A stretch of DNA of 64,000 bases from CAZSXU01 sp964610505 (lineage in GTDB: Bacteria; Arandabacterota; Arandabacteria; JAGLYR01), in contig CAZSXU010000023.1 of assembly GCA_964610505.1 (NCBI GenBank), positions 5,560-69,559 of the forward strand, written 5' to 3'. The notes under the pieces are model-generated. The model saw nothing but the letters and a program-made list of their open reading frames with translations. It did no database searches and was not told where the DNA came from. Both the position numbers and the translations under genes were made by a program. Below are positions 32,010-40,798 of this stretch, in pieces. Positions within the stretch are counted from its first letter, which is position 1. Every line of letters starts with the position of its first letter.

Positions 32010-33671
32010 TCAATAGGGAAGCTCCGCTTCGGAAGGATTCTCCTGTGCCCGCAGGCGGAACCTTTCGGGCTCCCGCCTCACGACTTCCCGCAACCATTCT
32101 TCCGGATACCCGACCTCCCGCGGCCGCCCGTTCTCGTCCTTCACGTACCCGTCGTTGTACTTGACGATCAGGGACTCGCCCAGTTCGCGCCACCGATCCA
32201 CCACCCGCTCGGCGTGGCCCACAGCGTAGTCCGTCAGGTATCGGATCATGAGGCCGGCATCCGACCTCCCCAGATCGACGGCCGCCTTTTCCACCGAGGG
32301 CTGGATGGCGATGGCGGCGTCCTCCAGCTCCCGCTGGACTTTCTGGATGTCCTGAATCATATACGAGTACTTAAGCGAGGAGTAGTTCGAGACGAAATTG
32401 AATACCCACCACGCGGAATCCCACGAGAACTCCTGGAGGCTGCCCGTCGTAAAGGACGTTGGCAACTCGAGCATGCCGCAGTACAGCGGCACGTAGCAGG
32501 TCATGTACGTATCGTCGACGCCGTACCAGAGGACGCCGCCCACCGGATCGGGGAGCCACGAGCGGGACTGCGTCACCATGGAGAACCCCGTCTGCTGCGT
32601 CGAGATGGGTCGTTCCCAGCAGTACTCGACGCCGTCCAGCCGCCAGGTCATGGGGCGCCAGCGATAGGGGCAGCCGAAGGGCCCTGCGTCGACGCCCTTC
32701 GTCATGTCGTACTCGGTCCCCTCATAGTGGTCCCGCATCAGGTCGAAGACGTCGTGGAGGGACAGCTTCTGGTCGGGTTTCACCCACAGGGGATAGGGGT
32801 CCGCCCCGCCGACGGCCCGATGCCGGTCCGTGGGCCAGTCCTTGGACGGCGCCACTCTGCGGTACAGGCTCCAGGTTCGAGTCTCCGTGTACCGCACCCA
32901 CTGCTCCTTGCGGGGGCAATACGCATCACAGAAGCGGAAGGGCTCGCGCGAATTCGGATCGTAGAACCCCTTCTCGACGGCGAAAGAGATGACGTTGTCT
33001 GAATAGAGACAGTTCTCGGGATCATCCAGGGGGAACTCTCCAATTCGGGAGATATTCGAGTGACCGTACACATAGCCGTCGGGGATTCGGAGCGCAACCC
33101 AGATCGCGCCGTCTCCGCCGGGTCCGGGACCGATCATCTCCATGACCCACGCTTCTCGGGGATCGGAGATGGAAAAGATCTCTCCCGTGCTCGCGTATCC
33201 GTATTCATCCACGAGCCCGGTCATGACCTCGATGGCTTCCCGGGCCGTTTTCGCCCTCCCGAGCGTGAGTCCCATCAGCTTCCAGTAGTGGAGCATGCCG
33301 TCGGGATTCTGGAGTTCCAACCTCCCCTCGAAAGTCGTTTCCCCGATCACGACCTGGTGTTCGTTCATCAGGTTGTAGAGAACGCCGTAGGTGTGGGGCA
33401 CCTGCTTCACCCGACCACGCACATTTCCGCCCCAGTCCGTGATCTCGACGAGCTCGCCGGGTTCGTGATCCACAGCGGGCGTCAGGTGGAGATGCGGATG
33501 GAACTCGCCGTCGCACGTGTAGGTGACCATGACGGAGCCGTCTTGGGACGCGCCCCGGGTCACGATCAGGTTGGTGCAGGCCGACGCCTCGCCCTCGCCT
33601 CCCAGAAGGAGAGCAAGGATGATTCCGAGGGCCAACAGCCCCGCAATGATGATGATCTTGACCGTTCTCAT
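32010..33671 (-). CDS. Secreted C69-family dipeptidase
   Basis: This is a 553-residue N-terminal-nucleophile hydrolase (peptidase family C69/U34, PepD type). The signal segment (residues 5-30) ends ASA before Cys32 in 'CTNLIVTRGASQDGSVMVTY', so processing would expose Cys32 as the nucleophile. Further family markers are 'NEHQVVIGETTFEGR', 'REAWVMEMIGPGPGG' and 'DGYVYGHSNISRIGEFP'. It probably cleaves dipeptides in the periplasm or outside. The start at 33671 is supported by GGAGGAA. An upstream 64-codon extension is rejected because it reads through simple repeats. Confidence 0.88.
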   Translation of the reverse strand: MRTVKIIIIAGLLALGIILALLLGGEGEASACTNLIVTRGASQDGSVMVTYTCDGEFHPHLHLTPAVDHEPGELVEITDWGGNVRGRVKQVPHTYGVLYNLMNEHQVVIGETTFEGRLELQNPDGMLHYWKLMGLTLGRAKTAREAIEVMTGLVDEYGYASTGEIFSISDPREAWVMEMIGPGPGGDGAIWVALRIPDGYVYGHSNISRIGEFPLDDPENCLYSDNVISFAVEKGFYDPNSREPFRFCDAYCPRKEQWVRYTETRTWSLYRRVAPSKDWPTDRHRAVGGADPYPLWVKPDQKLSLHDVFDLMRDHYEGTEYDMTKGVDAGPFGCPYRWRPMTWRLDGVEYCWERPISTQQTGFSMVTQSRSWLPDPVGGVLWYGVDDTYMTCYVPLYCGMLELPTSFTTGSLQEFSWDSAWWVFNFVSNYSSLKYSYMIQDIQKVQRELEDAAIAIQPSVEKAAVDLGRSDAGLMIRYLTDYAVGHAERVVDRWRELGESLIVKYNDGYVKDENGRPREVGYPEEWLREVVRREPERFRLRAQENPSEAELPY

Positions 33672-33825
33672 GAGGAGTTCCTCCGCAACGGATGGACGAG
33701 AATCCAAGCTAGTGGCTCCCAGTCTGCCCTCAACTCCCGGAGATGTCAATAGAAGCGAAGGGTTCTGCGGCAAGGTGACCCGGCGACACCGAGTGTGCGG
33801 GCCGGCGAGACTGCGGCACGGATGT

Positions 33826-33855
33826 GAGAGTCGAAAGTCGAAAGTTGAGAGTCGA
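33826..33855. repeat. Short interspersed GTCGAAA/GAGAGTCGA repeat
   Basis: The segment contains GAGAGTCGA at 33826 and 33847 with tandem GTCGAAA units between. It lies in the intergenic space after sppA, upstream of the dipeptidase gene. It appears to be a low-complexity spacer. Confidence 0.5.
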
Positions 33856-33879
33856 CAACCCATACCGCGGGCCGTGCGC

Positions 33880-33919
33880 TACAACAACAGGGGCGCCCTG
33901 CGGCGCCCCTGTTGTTGTA
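33880..33919. terminator. Strong hairpin after sppA
   Basis: An 18-bp perfect inverted repeat (33880-33897 with 33902-33919; core ACAACAACAGGGGCGCC) with a four-base loop CTGC lies 22 bases past the sppA stop. It has no T-run, but its location between two same-strand genes fits a terminator or an RNA-stabilising end. Confidence 0.7.
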
Positions 33920-33941
33920 TACCAGCCTGCGATCGGCCGAA

Positions 33942-35702
33942 TCACTGAATCTCCACCGGTTCGGTCATATAGAGAGGCGTCTCTGTCATCAGACGCCAGG
34001 TCTCTGCGAGTTCATCCCTGATGAAGCGATAGAGGACCCAACGAACGGCGGCCGAGACGTCGCCGCCCCCGCCGAGAATAATCTCCAGGAAACCCTGCTT
34101 CTCCGGGAAGTGAAGAACCGTGACCTTCTCGTCGGCAGGAATCTCGGCCAGCTCCTTCGCCACGTCGATGGCCTTGTCCAGGCCGCCGACCTCGTCGATG
34201 AGGCCGTTCGCCTTGGCCTGCACCCCCGTCCACACTCGCCCGTGGGCCAGCTTCTCGGCTTCCTCGAAGCTCATCCCCCTGTGGTCCGCCACGTCGGCGA
34301 GCCAGGTGTTGAAACCGTCCCAGTGGTTCTGCTCAAACCGTTCCCGCTCATCGGGCGTGAAATCCCGATAGCCGGACCACATCCGGGCCATGGGCCCCTT
34401 CGATACGGAGTCGTGGGTGATGCCCAGCTTGTCGTGGAAACCCCTGATGTTGAACTTCCCGCTGATCGATCCGATGGAGCCGGTGATGGTCATGCGGTCC
34501 GCCACGATCTTGCTCGCTCGATAGGAGATGTGATACCCGCCGGACGCCGCCACGTTCACCATGGACACCACCACCGGTTTGTCGTGCGACGTCACTTCCA
34601 CCTGATGTCCGATGAGATCACTCGTCAGCGCATCCCCGCCCCCGCTGTCGACCCGGAAGACGATGGCGGCAATGTCCTCATCCTCCTGTGCACGCCGGAG
34701 CTCCCCGACAATGGTCTCGTGGCCCATCATGATGCCGAGAAGCGGATCGACCTTGTTCTCTCGCCCGCCGATCGTACCCTGAGCATGGATCACCGCGATT
34801 TTCTTCTTCCCCTTGAGACCAAGATCCTCGCGGGCCTCGTCCGAGTACCGGCACTGGGACACGGTGCGGAGCTCGTCGTCCCCCTCTCGCTTGAGCCGGT
34901 TCTCGAGCTCGTCCCAGTAGAGCACCTCGTCGATGAGGCCGCCTTCCTTGGCCTCTTCCGACGTGAACGCCGCATACCGCATGAGAGCCAGGACGTCATC
35001 CTCGGCGAGCCCCCGATCGTCCCGGAGCACCTCCAGCATGCCGCCCCAGACCTCGTCCAGAATCCACTGGAGGTTCTCCTTCGCCTCCGGCGACAGATCC
35101 TTTCGGGTCACCACTTCGGCCGCGCTCTTGTAGTCCTTGATTCTGTGCAGGTTCGGATTGATGCCCAGCTTGTCGAGCGTTCCCCTCACGTGGGTCGTCG
35201 TTACATCGAATCCCCGGAATCCGATATACGCGTCTCTCGGCGCAAACACGGAATCACAGGCCGCGGCCAGATAGACGGTTCCCCGCTCCATGGAATCCGC
35301 GAAGCCGTAGACCTTTTTCCCGCCGTCCCGGACCTTCTTGATGGCCGAGCGCATCTCTTCCAACATGCCCCCGCCGGTCCGCATGTTCGCCGACATCTTG
35401 ATGATCACTCCGTCGATGCGGTCGTCGACCGAGACCTTCTCCAGGCTGTCGAGGATCCTCTGAAGAGTTTCCGCGTCACCGCCCACGATCTCGCTCATGA
35501 TGTCGCCGGGCGGGTCGTACTCGAAGACCTCCCCGTAGAGGTCGACCACCAGGTATGAATGTTTCTCGATCTTGGAGGTCTCGTTCGCCTTGAGGTAGAT
35601 CGCGGCGGAGACGATCAGGATCAGGGCGATCATGCCCACGATGGTGCCGAAGAACGCCCCCCAGAACCCTCTCCCCGAACCTTCCTTCCGATGATAGCGC
35701 AT
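33942..35702 (-). CDS. sppA: Signal peptide peptidase SppA (S49, long form)
   Basis: This membrane protease of 586 residues has one N-terminal membrane helix (about 13-38) and two S49 domains, as in the E. coli 67K form. The N-terminal domain has the lysine region 'DGGKKVYGFADSMERGTVYL'. The C-terminal domain has the serine site 'VVSMVNVAASGGYHISYRAS' after 'IAAIVFRVDSGGGDALTS'. It degrades leader peptides left in the inner membrane. A secreted dipeptidase gene follows, consistent with stepwise peptide breakdown (inference). The 5' flank is the 0.9-kb gene-free region. Confidence 0.93.
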   Translation of the reverse strand: MRYHRKEGSGRGFWGAFFGTIVGMIALILIVSAAIYLKANETSKIEKHSYLVVDLYGEVFEYDPPGDIMSEIVGGDAETLQRILDSLEKVSVDDRIDGVIIKMSANMRTGGGMLEEMRSAIKKVRDGGKKVYGFADSMERGTVYLAAACDSVFAPRDAYIGFRGFDVTTTHVRGTLDKLGINPNLHRIKDYKSAAEVVTRKDLSPEAKENLQWILDEVWGGMLEVLRDDRGLAEDDVLALMRYAAFTSEEAKEGGLIDEVLYWDELENRLKREGDDELRTVSQCRYSDEAREDLGLKGKKKIAVIHAQGTIGGRENKVDPLLGIMMGHETIVGELRRAQEDEDIAAIVFRVDSGGGDALTSDLIGHQVEVTSHDKPVVVSMVNVAASGGYHISYRASKIVADRMTITGSIGSISGKFNIRGFHDKLGITHDSVSKGPMARMWSGYRDFTPDERERFEQNHWDGFNTWLADVADHRGMSFEEAEKLAHGRVWTGVQAKANGLIDEVGGLDKAIDVAKELAEIPADEKVTVLHFPEKQGFLEIILGGGGDVSAAVRWVLYRFIRDELAETWRLMTETPLYMTEPVEIQ

Positions 35703-36349
35703 CTCACCAACCTCTCATGCTGGCGCGCCCGACGAAGGGCACGTCCGACTCGAGCCAGAAGCCACTCAACCCTCGGTTGAGGCCGGACAATCGGGGTCAC
35801 CTTACCAGAGGATCGCCGTTCATGTCCAGACTGCTGTATACATTCATATGTACACGTGCCGCGGGGGCGTATTCACTTCCCTTCCCCATACCTGGGCACC
35901 TCCTCGTACTCGCACTCGCGCTCGTGCTCCGGGCGTGTCGGGGCCGCTGACCATCCCTCGCCCGTCGGGCCTCGGCGGCGGGCATCCGGAAACGCGCCTT
36001 CCAACGGCCCTCTTAGGGATCGAGCTGTCCGTCGAGACGCGACAGGCGTGGCGATCAAGGTGCATTCGGCTATTCCCGCGAAAAATTCGAAAGGCGTATT
36101 GCGGCTTCTTTCATGGTTTGGGAAACGACGTGGAGGTTTTCGGATGCCGTAGTGGCGTGCCGTTCCGTGCGGGAACCGGGGTTCACGGCGCAAACGTGTG
36201 ATCTCAGGTCATAATGCTATTCTCAATCTGCGTAATCTGCGTACGGCCGAGTTTGCGAGACCGCCAACTTGCGGAAAGGCCTTGCTCTTGCATCCGTGAA
36301 ATCTGTGGCTCGCTCTCCCGCACTCGCGCTCTGACTTTCCGGGGTCAGC
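35703..36349. other. Gene-free spacer with low-complexity repeats
   Basis: About 650 bases hold no convincing gene in any frame. I see a CTCGCACTCGCGCTCG-type simple repeat near 35905-35930 and a second AT-richer part near 36200-36310. That part includes AATCTGCGTAATCTGCGTA (36225-36243) and a related GTGAAATCTGTGGC. It presumably contains the sppA promoter near 35703-35800, but none matches consensus well. Confidence 0.6.
36225..36243 (+). repeat. 19-bp direct repeat, left copy
   Basis: AATCTGCGTAATCTGCGTA here resembles GATCTGCGGAATCTGCGGA at 37324-37342 (16 of 19 positions identical), in the same orientation. The two copies bracket the MITE-like element and the FMN reductase gene, about 1.1 kb. 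Confidence 0.6.
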
Positions 36350-36567
36350 GGGGCTGTTGAAAAAGTCTCCGTTCAACCCCTCGATACGGCTGAATCTTCT
36401 GTCTTGCGACATGGCGTCAGCCACTCGGGGCGAACGGAATGCATCCCATTCCCTTGGTAATGAAGAACGTACCGTTCGTCCCGAGTACGGCGCCTCAGGT
36501 CGCAAGGCTTGCCATCGCCGTGTATCGAGGGACAACGAACAGCAAGGCCGGGTTCCTCAACAGTCCC
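36350..36567. mobile_element. MITE-like element with imperfect terminal inverted repeats
   Basis: The left end GGGGCTGTTGA (36350-36360) and the reverse complement of the right end, GGGACTGTTGA (36557-36567), agree at 10 of 11 positions and continue with an A-rich similarity. The roughly 218-base interior has no ORF of note and contains shorter palindromic stretches such as CGTACCGTTCG. No transposase is present, so it would be non-autonomous. Its right end directly abuts the TGA of the FMN reductase gene. I did not find a clear target duplication. Confidence 0.5.
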
Positions 36568-37182
36568 TCAGACTCTGCTTCCAAGCTTCCGGCCCAGCCT
36601 GTGTGCCTTTTCCGTGTAGACATCGACGCCTCTGTGCTCGATGTCTCCCGCGTACATATCGCCCACGGTTTTCGAGTTCAGCGAGTCCTTCGCAATGCCT
36701 CTGATGTGCGCGCTGGCCCAGTCGCAGAATCTTCTGTAGAGCGGGGGGATGACTCCGGATGTGACAATGATCATCGACTTCCGCGTCTTGTGTGACCTCG
36801 GGGTCGGACACCCCGTGACGTTCAGGTATCCTTTCTCGGGTTTTGCAAACGTCCAGGTGATTCTTTCGAGAAACGCCGACATGAGTGCCGTTGCATATCC
36901 GGAATGAACCGGTGTGCCGAAGATGAGCGCGTCACTCTCAAGGAGATCTTCATAGATCTCACTCATGCCGTCCTTGATGATGCAGGGCGAGAGGGGTTCG
37001 TCCGTCTTCGCATCCCGACAGACGAGGCAATTCCTGCAGTACTGGATGTCATAGTCGGCCAGATGGATCTTCTTCACGTTGGTATCGGGGTGCTTGCTCA
37101 CGAATCCTTCAATGGCCGCGTCGATCAGAGTGTCCGTTGCCTTGCCTTTTCGCGGACTGCCAACGACTGCGAGAAGATTCAT
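36568..37182 (-). CDS. NAD(P)H-dependent FMN reductase / iron-sulfur flavoprotein-like
   Basis: The 204-residue flavodoxin-fold protein has the FMN phosphate loop 'AVVGSPRKGKATDTL' at the N-terminus, a Cys-rich segment 'IQYCRNCLVCRD' with another Cys following, and 'DALIFGTPVHSGYATALM' for the isoalloxazine side. The Cys cluster is like that of archaeal-type iron-sulfur flavoproteins. Its role is probably electron transfer or quinone/nitro reduction. The gene stands alone, its stop touches the MITE-like element, and the region is bracketed by 19-bp direct repeats. Its G+C looks somewhat lower than its neighbours, so it may be acquired (inference). Confidence 0.8.
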   Translation of the reverse strand: MNLLAVVGSPRKGKATDTLIDAAIEGFVSKHPDTNVKKIHLADYDIQYCRNCLVCRDAKTDEPLSPCIIKDGMSEIYEDLLESDALIFGTPVHSGYATALMSAFLERITWTFAKPEKGYLNVTGCPTPRSHKTRKSMIIVTSGVIPPLYRRFCDWASAHIRGIAKDSLNSKTVGDMYAGDIEHRGVDVYTEKAHRLGRKLGSRV

Positions 37183-37323
37183 GACGCGCTCCCGATTGCA
37201 TCGGCGTGGATCCCCGGCGGCATACCCGGGCTACGACACCGTCTCATTCCGTGAGATCTTCTGCCTCCGTCTTGAAGGCTTTCGATCTACCCGCTGGCGC
37301 AGGACCTGCCCCAGCACAATGCC

Positions 37324-37342
37324 GATCTGCGGAATCTGCGGA
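37324..37342 (+). repeat. 19-bp direct repeat, right copy
   Basis: GATCTGCGGAATCTGCGGA is the partner of the copy at 36225-36243. It lies in the 171-base gap between batE and the FMN reductase gene, which otherwise shows no feature. Confidence 0.6.
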
Positions 37343-37353
37343 AAGATTCTGAC

Positions 37354-38118
37354 CTATATTCCTTCCACCGCGTTCCCGGCGACCCAGCCGCGCATCTCAT
37401 CGGAGAGCGCGACTTCGTACCAGTCCTGGTAGGAGCGTTTGATCTCAATGCGCGTGCCGGCGTGGAGCACGAACTCGCGGGCATACTCGTCACCCGGACC
37501 GCTCATCACCTGCACCTCCTCGGCCACGACGATTCCGGGGTGGCGGGCCTCCGCGGCGTAGATCTTGAAACCCAGGGACGTCAGCGACAGGCAGAGAATG
37601 ACCGCAAGGACCGGGTTCGCAACGCGCATCGGCGAGCGGAACCGCTCCCGGAAGAGCGCCACCGTCGCGAGAAGGATGATGGCGAACCAGAGCGCGCTGG
37701 CCAGCCACAGGATCTGTCTCAAATCCACCAGGTTGTGGACCCGAGCCACCATCGACAGGAGCCACGGAATCTTTCGCTCCGGGAGGACGTCCACCATGCG
37801 TGAGCGAGCGTAGACAAGGTTCGCGCGGATGTCGGGGTCTCGCGGGTTCAGGCGCAGAGCCCGCTCATAGTTCAGAACCGCCCACCCGAGCCGGCCGGCC
37901 TTGAGATACGCATTCCCCAGATTGTAGTGAAGATCCGCGCTTCGGAGTCCCGTATCCAGGATGCCGCTGTAGAGCTCCACGGCTTCGGGGTAGTCGCCTC
38001 GTTCGTAGGCCTCGTTTCCGAGGACCATCTGCCGATTGGCATCGGTTGTCTGCGCGGCCGCGTGCGTGCACCCGAACAGAACCAGGCCGACCCCCCATCC
38101 CCAAACAATGTGTCTCAT
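37354..38118 (-). CDS. batE: BatE-like TPR/SH3 membrane protein
   Basis: The 254-residue protein has a signal peptide, two TPR units ('GNEAYERGDYPEAVELYSGI', 'DLHYNLGNAYLKAGRLGW'), two membrane helices (about 130-150 and 170-190) and a C-terminal bacterial SH3 domain ('VMSGPGDEYAREFVLHAGTR'). This layout is that of BatE, the last gene of Bat operons, here ten bases after batD. It may read peptidoglycan or another envelope ligand (inference). Confidence 0.88.
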   Translation of the reverse strand: MRHIVWGWGVGLVLFGCTHAAAQTTDANRQMVLGNEAYERGDYPEAVELYSGILDTGLRSADLHYNLGNAYLKAGRLGWAVLNYERALRLNPRDPDIRANLVYARSRMVDVLPERKIPWLLSMVARVHNLVDLRQILWLASALWFAIILLATVALFRERFRSPMRVANPVLAVILCLSLTSLGFKIYAAEARHPGIVVAEEVQVMSGPGDEYAREFVLHAGTRIEIKRSYQDWYEVALSDEMRGWVAGNAVEGI

Positions 38119-38127
38119 CGAGTCTCC

Positions 38128-40014
38128 CTACGTCCTGCATCTACCGAGCCGGGAGATCACCCCTTCCGCTCTTTTCAGTGAGATCTTTCGGGCGCCGGAT
38201 CCCGCCTCCGTGGGGCAGAACCGGGCCCGGTCGCACTCCTGCAGAACTGCCGACAGTTCCTGGATCAGCGAATACGGAACGCCCCGCGATTGGAGGTTCT
38301 TCTCTATTCCATCGTAGGTCATTCCCGTGGCCGCCAGATTGAACTTGTCACCGACGAAGTCACGAGCGGCCTTCTCCAGCGCCGAATAGAACCCGAGAGG
38401 ATCCGGATCGTCCAGGTGTTGGCGGGCCGCCGAAAGTCGCTTTCGAGCTCTTCGATCGGCGCGCTTCAGACGCGCGTAGCCCACGTCCGCGCTGAGTCTC
38501 TCCGTGTGCCGCCTGTACCCCAGGGCGGCGATGTACGCAACCAGGGGCGCCAGCTGCAGGAGAAGAAACCACGTGGACCGGTGAAGGGGATGCGCCGCCG
38601 GACGAACATCGGGCCGCCCCGTGTGAATATGGAGGATATCCCGGCTCAGCACCCGGACTTCCTGTTTCTCGGGCAGCTCGGGCTCCGGCCCGATCGACAC
38701 CGGCCCCGGGGCAACGGCAACCTCGATGGGTCCGGCCGTCAGGGTTCGGAATCGCCCCTCGGCCGGATCGAAGTATGAGAACTCGGCCGGGCCGACGGAA
38801 AACGCCCCGCTCACTTCCGGAACCACAACCCGTTCAAAGACCTTCTCGCCGGCGAGACCGCTTGCGGACCCCGCCGAGTGGACCTGACTCCCGGAATCGT
38901 AGGACCGCATTCCCGGAAGATCCGGAAACACCGGAGCCGACACGGTGTTGATGTTCCCCCGCCCCGAAATCGTGATCGTCAACGTGATCGGATCGCCCTG
39001 CTTGACCCGCGTTCTATCCGCCTCCATCCCCATCTCGTACGCGCCAACGGCGCCCCCGAAACCTCCCGGCACTCCTTCCTCGGGGAGGGGCAGAACCTCG
39101 ATCACGACGGGATCGCTCCTCAGTGAAATCTCACGTCCCCGGCCGCCCAATCCAAAGAACCCTCGACGGAAGCGGTCGAACGGATCCGCCGAGGAGGACC
39201 GATCGGGCTCCTCAATCACGCATCGTAGCGTTGCGGGTTCGATCGTCAGCGTTCCCGAGCGGGTCGGAAAGACGGCGCTCTTCACCTCGATCACAAGGTA
39301 CGTCATCCCATTGAGGAGGGTCTCATAGCTGGGCTGCTTCGGCAGAGGTTCCACCCAGAATCCCGTCGTTGTCGGCGGCACGTACTCGGGCTGCCTCAGA
39401 AGATTCACACGCGTATAGAACCGAAAGGTCAGAATCAGCTGTTCGCTGACGTACGCTCGGGTCTTGTCGGTGACGAGCTCGACGAAGACGTCCTTCCCTC
39501 CGCTGCCGGCCGGGGCGTCCCGCGCTTCACTCCTGGGCGTAGCCGTAAAGGACTTGCCCGCGGCGACGACGGTTACGGTAATGGGAGCCGTCCTCTTCGT
39601 CTGGTCTTTGTGCGTCACGGAGATCGGGCCGATCACGAGTTGGCCCTCCCGCTCCGGGACGATCACATAGTTGTGGGTCACCGAGTTCTGCGAGGTGAAG
39701 CGCCCGTTGACCAGAGACGTCGAGATGCTCGTAGACTTCCCCGCCGAGTAGACCCCGGCGTTCTCGATCCCGGGGAGCTCCGGATCCGGCATCGATCGAA
39801 GACCCGACCCCGTTACGACGACGGTCAGGACCAGTTCCGATCCCACCGCCACGGATCGCTGCCGCACACTCGCGGAGATGGAGAGTTCCTCCGCCGCGAG
39901 GGCCGAATCGGCCGCCGGACAGAGAACACACACGCCCGCGAGAACAAGCGCGGGCCGACCCATCCGCGCCCTCACCGCCTTTAACACACCCTCCAGTCTA
40001 CCAGTCTTTCTCAA
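38128..40014 (-). CDS. batD: BatD-like protein
   Basis: The 628-residue protein has a signal peptide, then beta-sandwich domains typical of BatD ('SVAVGSELVLTVVVTGSGLR', 'GRGNINTVSAPVFPDLPGMR') and a membrane helix near residue 480, followed by a cytoplasmic tail. The start overlaps batC by 17 bases; TTG at 40014 or ATG at 39963 are both possible. BatD belongs to the aerotolerance (Bat) complex first described in Bacteroides and Leptospira, whose biochemical role remains unsettled. Confidence 0.88.
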   Translation of the reverse strand: MRKTGRLEGVLKAVRARMGRPALVLAGVCVLCPAADSALAAEELSISASVRQRSVAVGSELVLTVVVTGSGLRSMPDPELPGIENAGVYSAGKSTSISTSLVNGRFTSQNSVTHNYVIVPEREGQLVIGPISVTHKDQTKRTAPITVTVVAAGKSFTATPRSEARDAPAGSGGKDVFVELVTDKTRAYVSEQLILTFRFYTRVNLLRQPEYVPPTTTGFWVEPLPKQPSYETLLNGMTYLVIEVKSAVFPTRSGTLTIEPATLRCVIEEPDRSSSADPFDRFRRGFFGLGGRGREISLRSDPVVIEVLPLPEEGVPGGFGGAVGAYEMGMEADRTRVKQGDPITLTITISGRGNINTVSAPVFPDLPGMRSYDSGSQVHSAGSASGLAGEKVFERVVVPEVSGAFSVGPAEFSYFDPAEGRFRTLTAGPIEVAVAPGPVSIGPEPELPEKQEVRVLSRDILHIHTGRPDVRPAAHPLHRSTWFLLLQLAPLVAYIAALGYRRHTERLSADVGYARLKRADRRARKRLSAARQHLDDPDPLGFYSALEKAARDFVGDKFNLAATGMTYDGIEKNLQSRGVPYSLIQELSAVLQECDRARFCPTEAGSGARKISLKRAEGVISRLGRCRT

Positions 40015-40798
40015 CCTCTTTCGTCCTCCGCATCTCCGTCTTTCGCTCGGCCCTCAGCTCCCGCTCTTCGTCTTCCAGCGCGTCCAGAATCCGCTGGGCT
40101 TCCTCCGGCGTCATCTCCGTCTCTCGCTCCTCCGAAGGCTGCGGTTGGGGCTGCTCTCCTCCGGTCGAATCCGCCTCGCTCGCTTGTTGCTGTTCCTGTT
40201 GTTCCTGATCCTGCTGTTGCTCTTGTTCGTCCTGCTGCTGTTTGTCTTGCTCGTCTTGCTGCTGTTCCTTGTCTTCCTGTTCCTGATTCTCTTGATCCGG
40301 GCTCTGCTGCGGGTCTTGCGGCTGCTGATTCTGCATCTGCTTCAGAACGAATTCAAGATTGTAGCGCGCTTCGTCGTCGGTTTCATCCAGATCCAGAGCC
40401 CTTTTGTAGTACGCCGCGGCTTCCTCAAGGTTCCCCAGACGGTAGTGCGCGTTGCCCAAGTTGTAGACGGCCTCTTCCCGGCGCCTCGCGTCATCGGAGA
40501 ACGTGGCTCTCCCATACCCCTGCGCCGCCTCTTCGAACTGTCCCTTGCGGTAGAGCACATTGCCGATGTTGTAGGTCACGTCGGGCTGGCCGGGATCTTT
40601 GGCGAGCGCCTGTGCATACGCGGCCAGGGCCTCCGCATAGCGGCCCTTCTCGTACTCCTTGTTCCCCCTCGCATTCCGATCGGCCAGAGGATTCCCCCAA
40701 CCCACACTCGCGCCGACGCACACGCAGAGCAGGGCGCGCCGGGCCCACGCTAACGAGATCTTCTCCATGTCCGGTCGACGCCCGATGCGTCTACTCAA
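39998..40798 (-). CDS. batC: BatC-like TPR protein
   Basis: The 266-residue protein has a signal peptide, three TPR units ('GNKEYEKGRYAEALAAYAQA', 'VTYNIGNVLYRKGQFEEAAQ', 'AVYNLGNAHYRLGNLEEAAA'), then a Gln/Glu/Asp-rich tail and the BatC-typical 'EMTPEEAQRILDALEDEE'. The start is TTG at 40798, because GGAGG lies five bases upstream and the ATG at 40768 has no ribosome site. It overlaps batB by eight bases. Confidence 0.88.
   Translation of the reverse strand: MSRRIGRRPDMEKISLAWARRALLCVCVGASVGWGNPLADRNARGNKEYEKGRYAEALAAYAQALAKDPGQPDVTYNIGNVLYRKGQFEEAAQGYGRATFSDDARRREEAVYNLGNAHYRLGNLEEAAAYYKRALDLDETDDEARYNLEFVLKQMQNQQPQDPQQSPDQENQEQEDKEQQQDEQDKQQQDEQEQQQDQEQQEQQQASEADSTGGEQPQPQPSEERETEMTPEEAQRILDALEDEERELRAERKTEMRRTKEVEKDW

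Noticed and set aside
32214..33002. 262-codon frame antisense to the C69 dipeptidase
   Set aside because: Shadow frame with biased composition; the dipeptidase motifs are clear on the minus strand.
35903..35930. Possible CRISPR-like or direct-repeat array (CTCGCACTCGCGCTCGTG)
   Set aside because: The units are 6 bases, degenerate and without spacers: a simple-sequence repeat, not a CRISPR.
35848..36201. Plus-strand frame of 117 codons in the gene-free region
   Set aside because: Runs through simple CTCGCACTCG-type repeats, Arg/Pro-rich, with no ribosome site or known similarity.
36209..36535. Minus-strand frame of 108 codons across the MITE-like element
   Set aside because: Reads through the element end and low-complexity DNA; composition is not protein-like.
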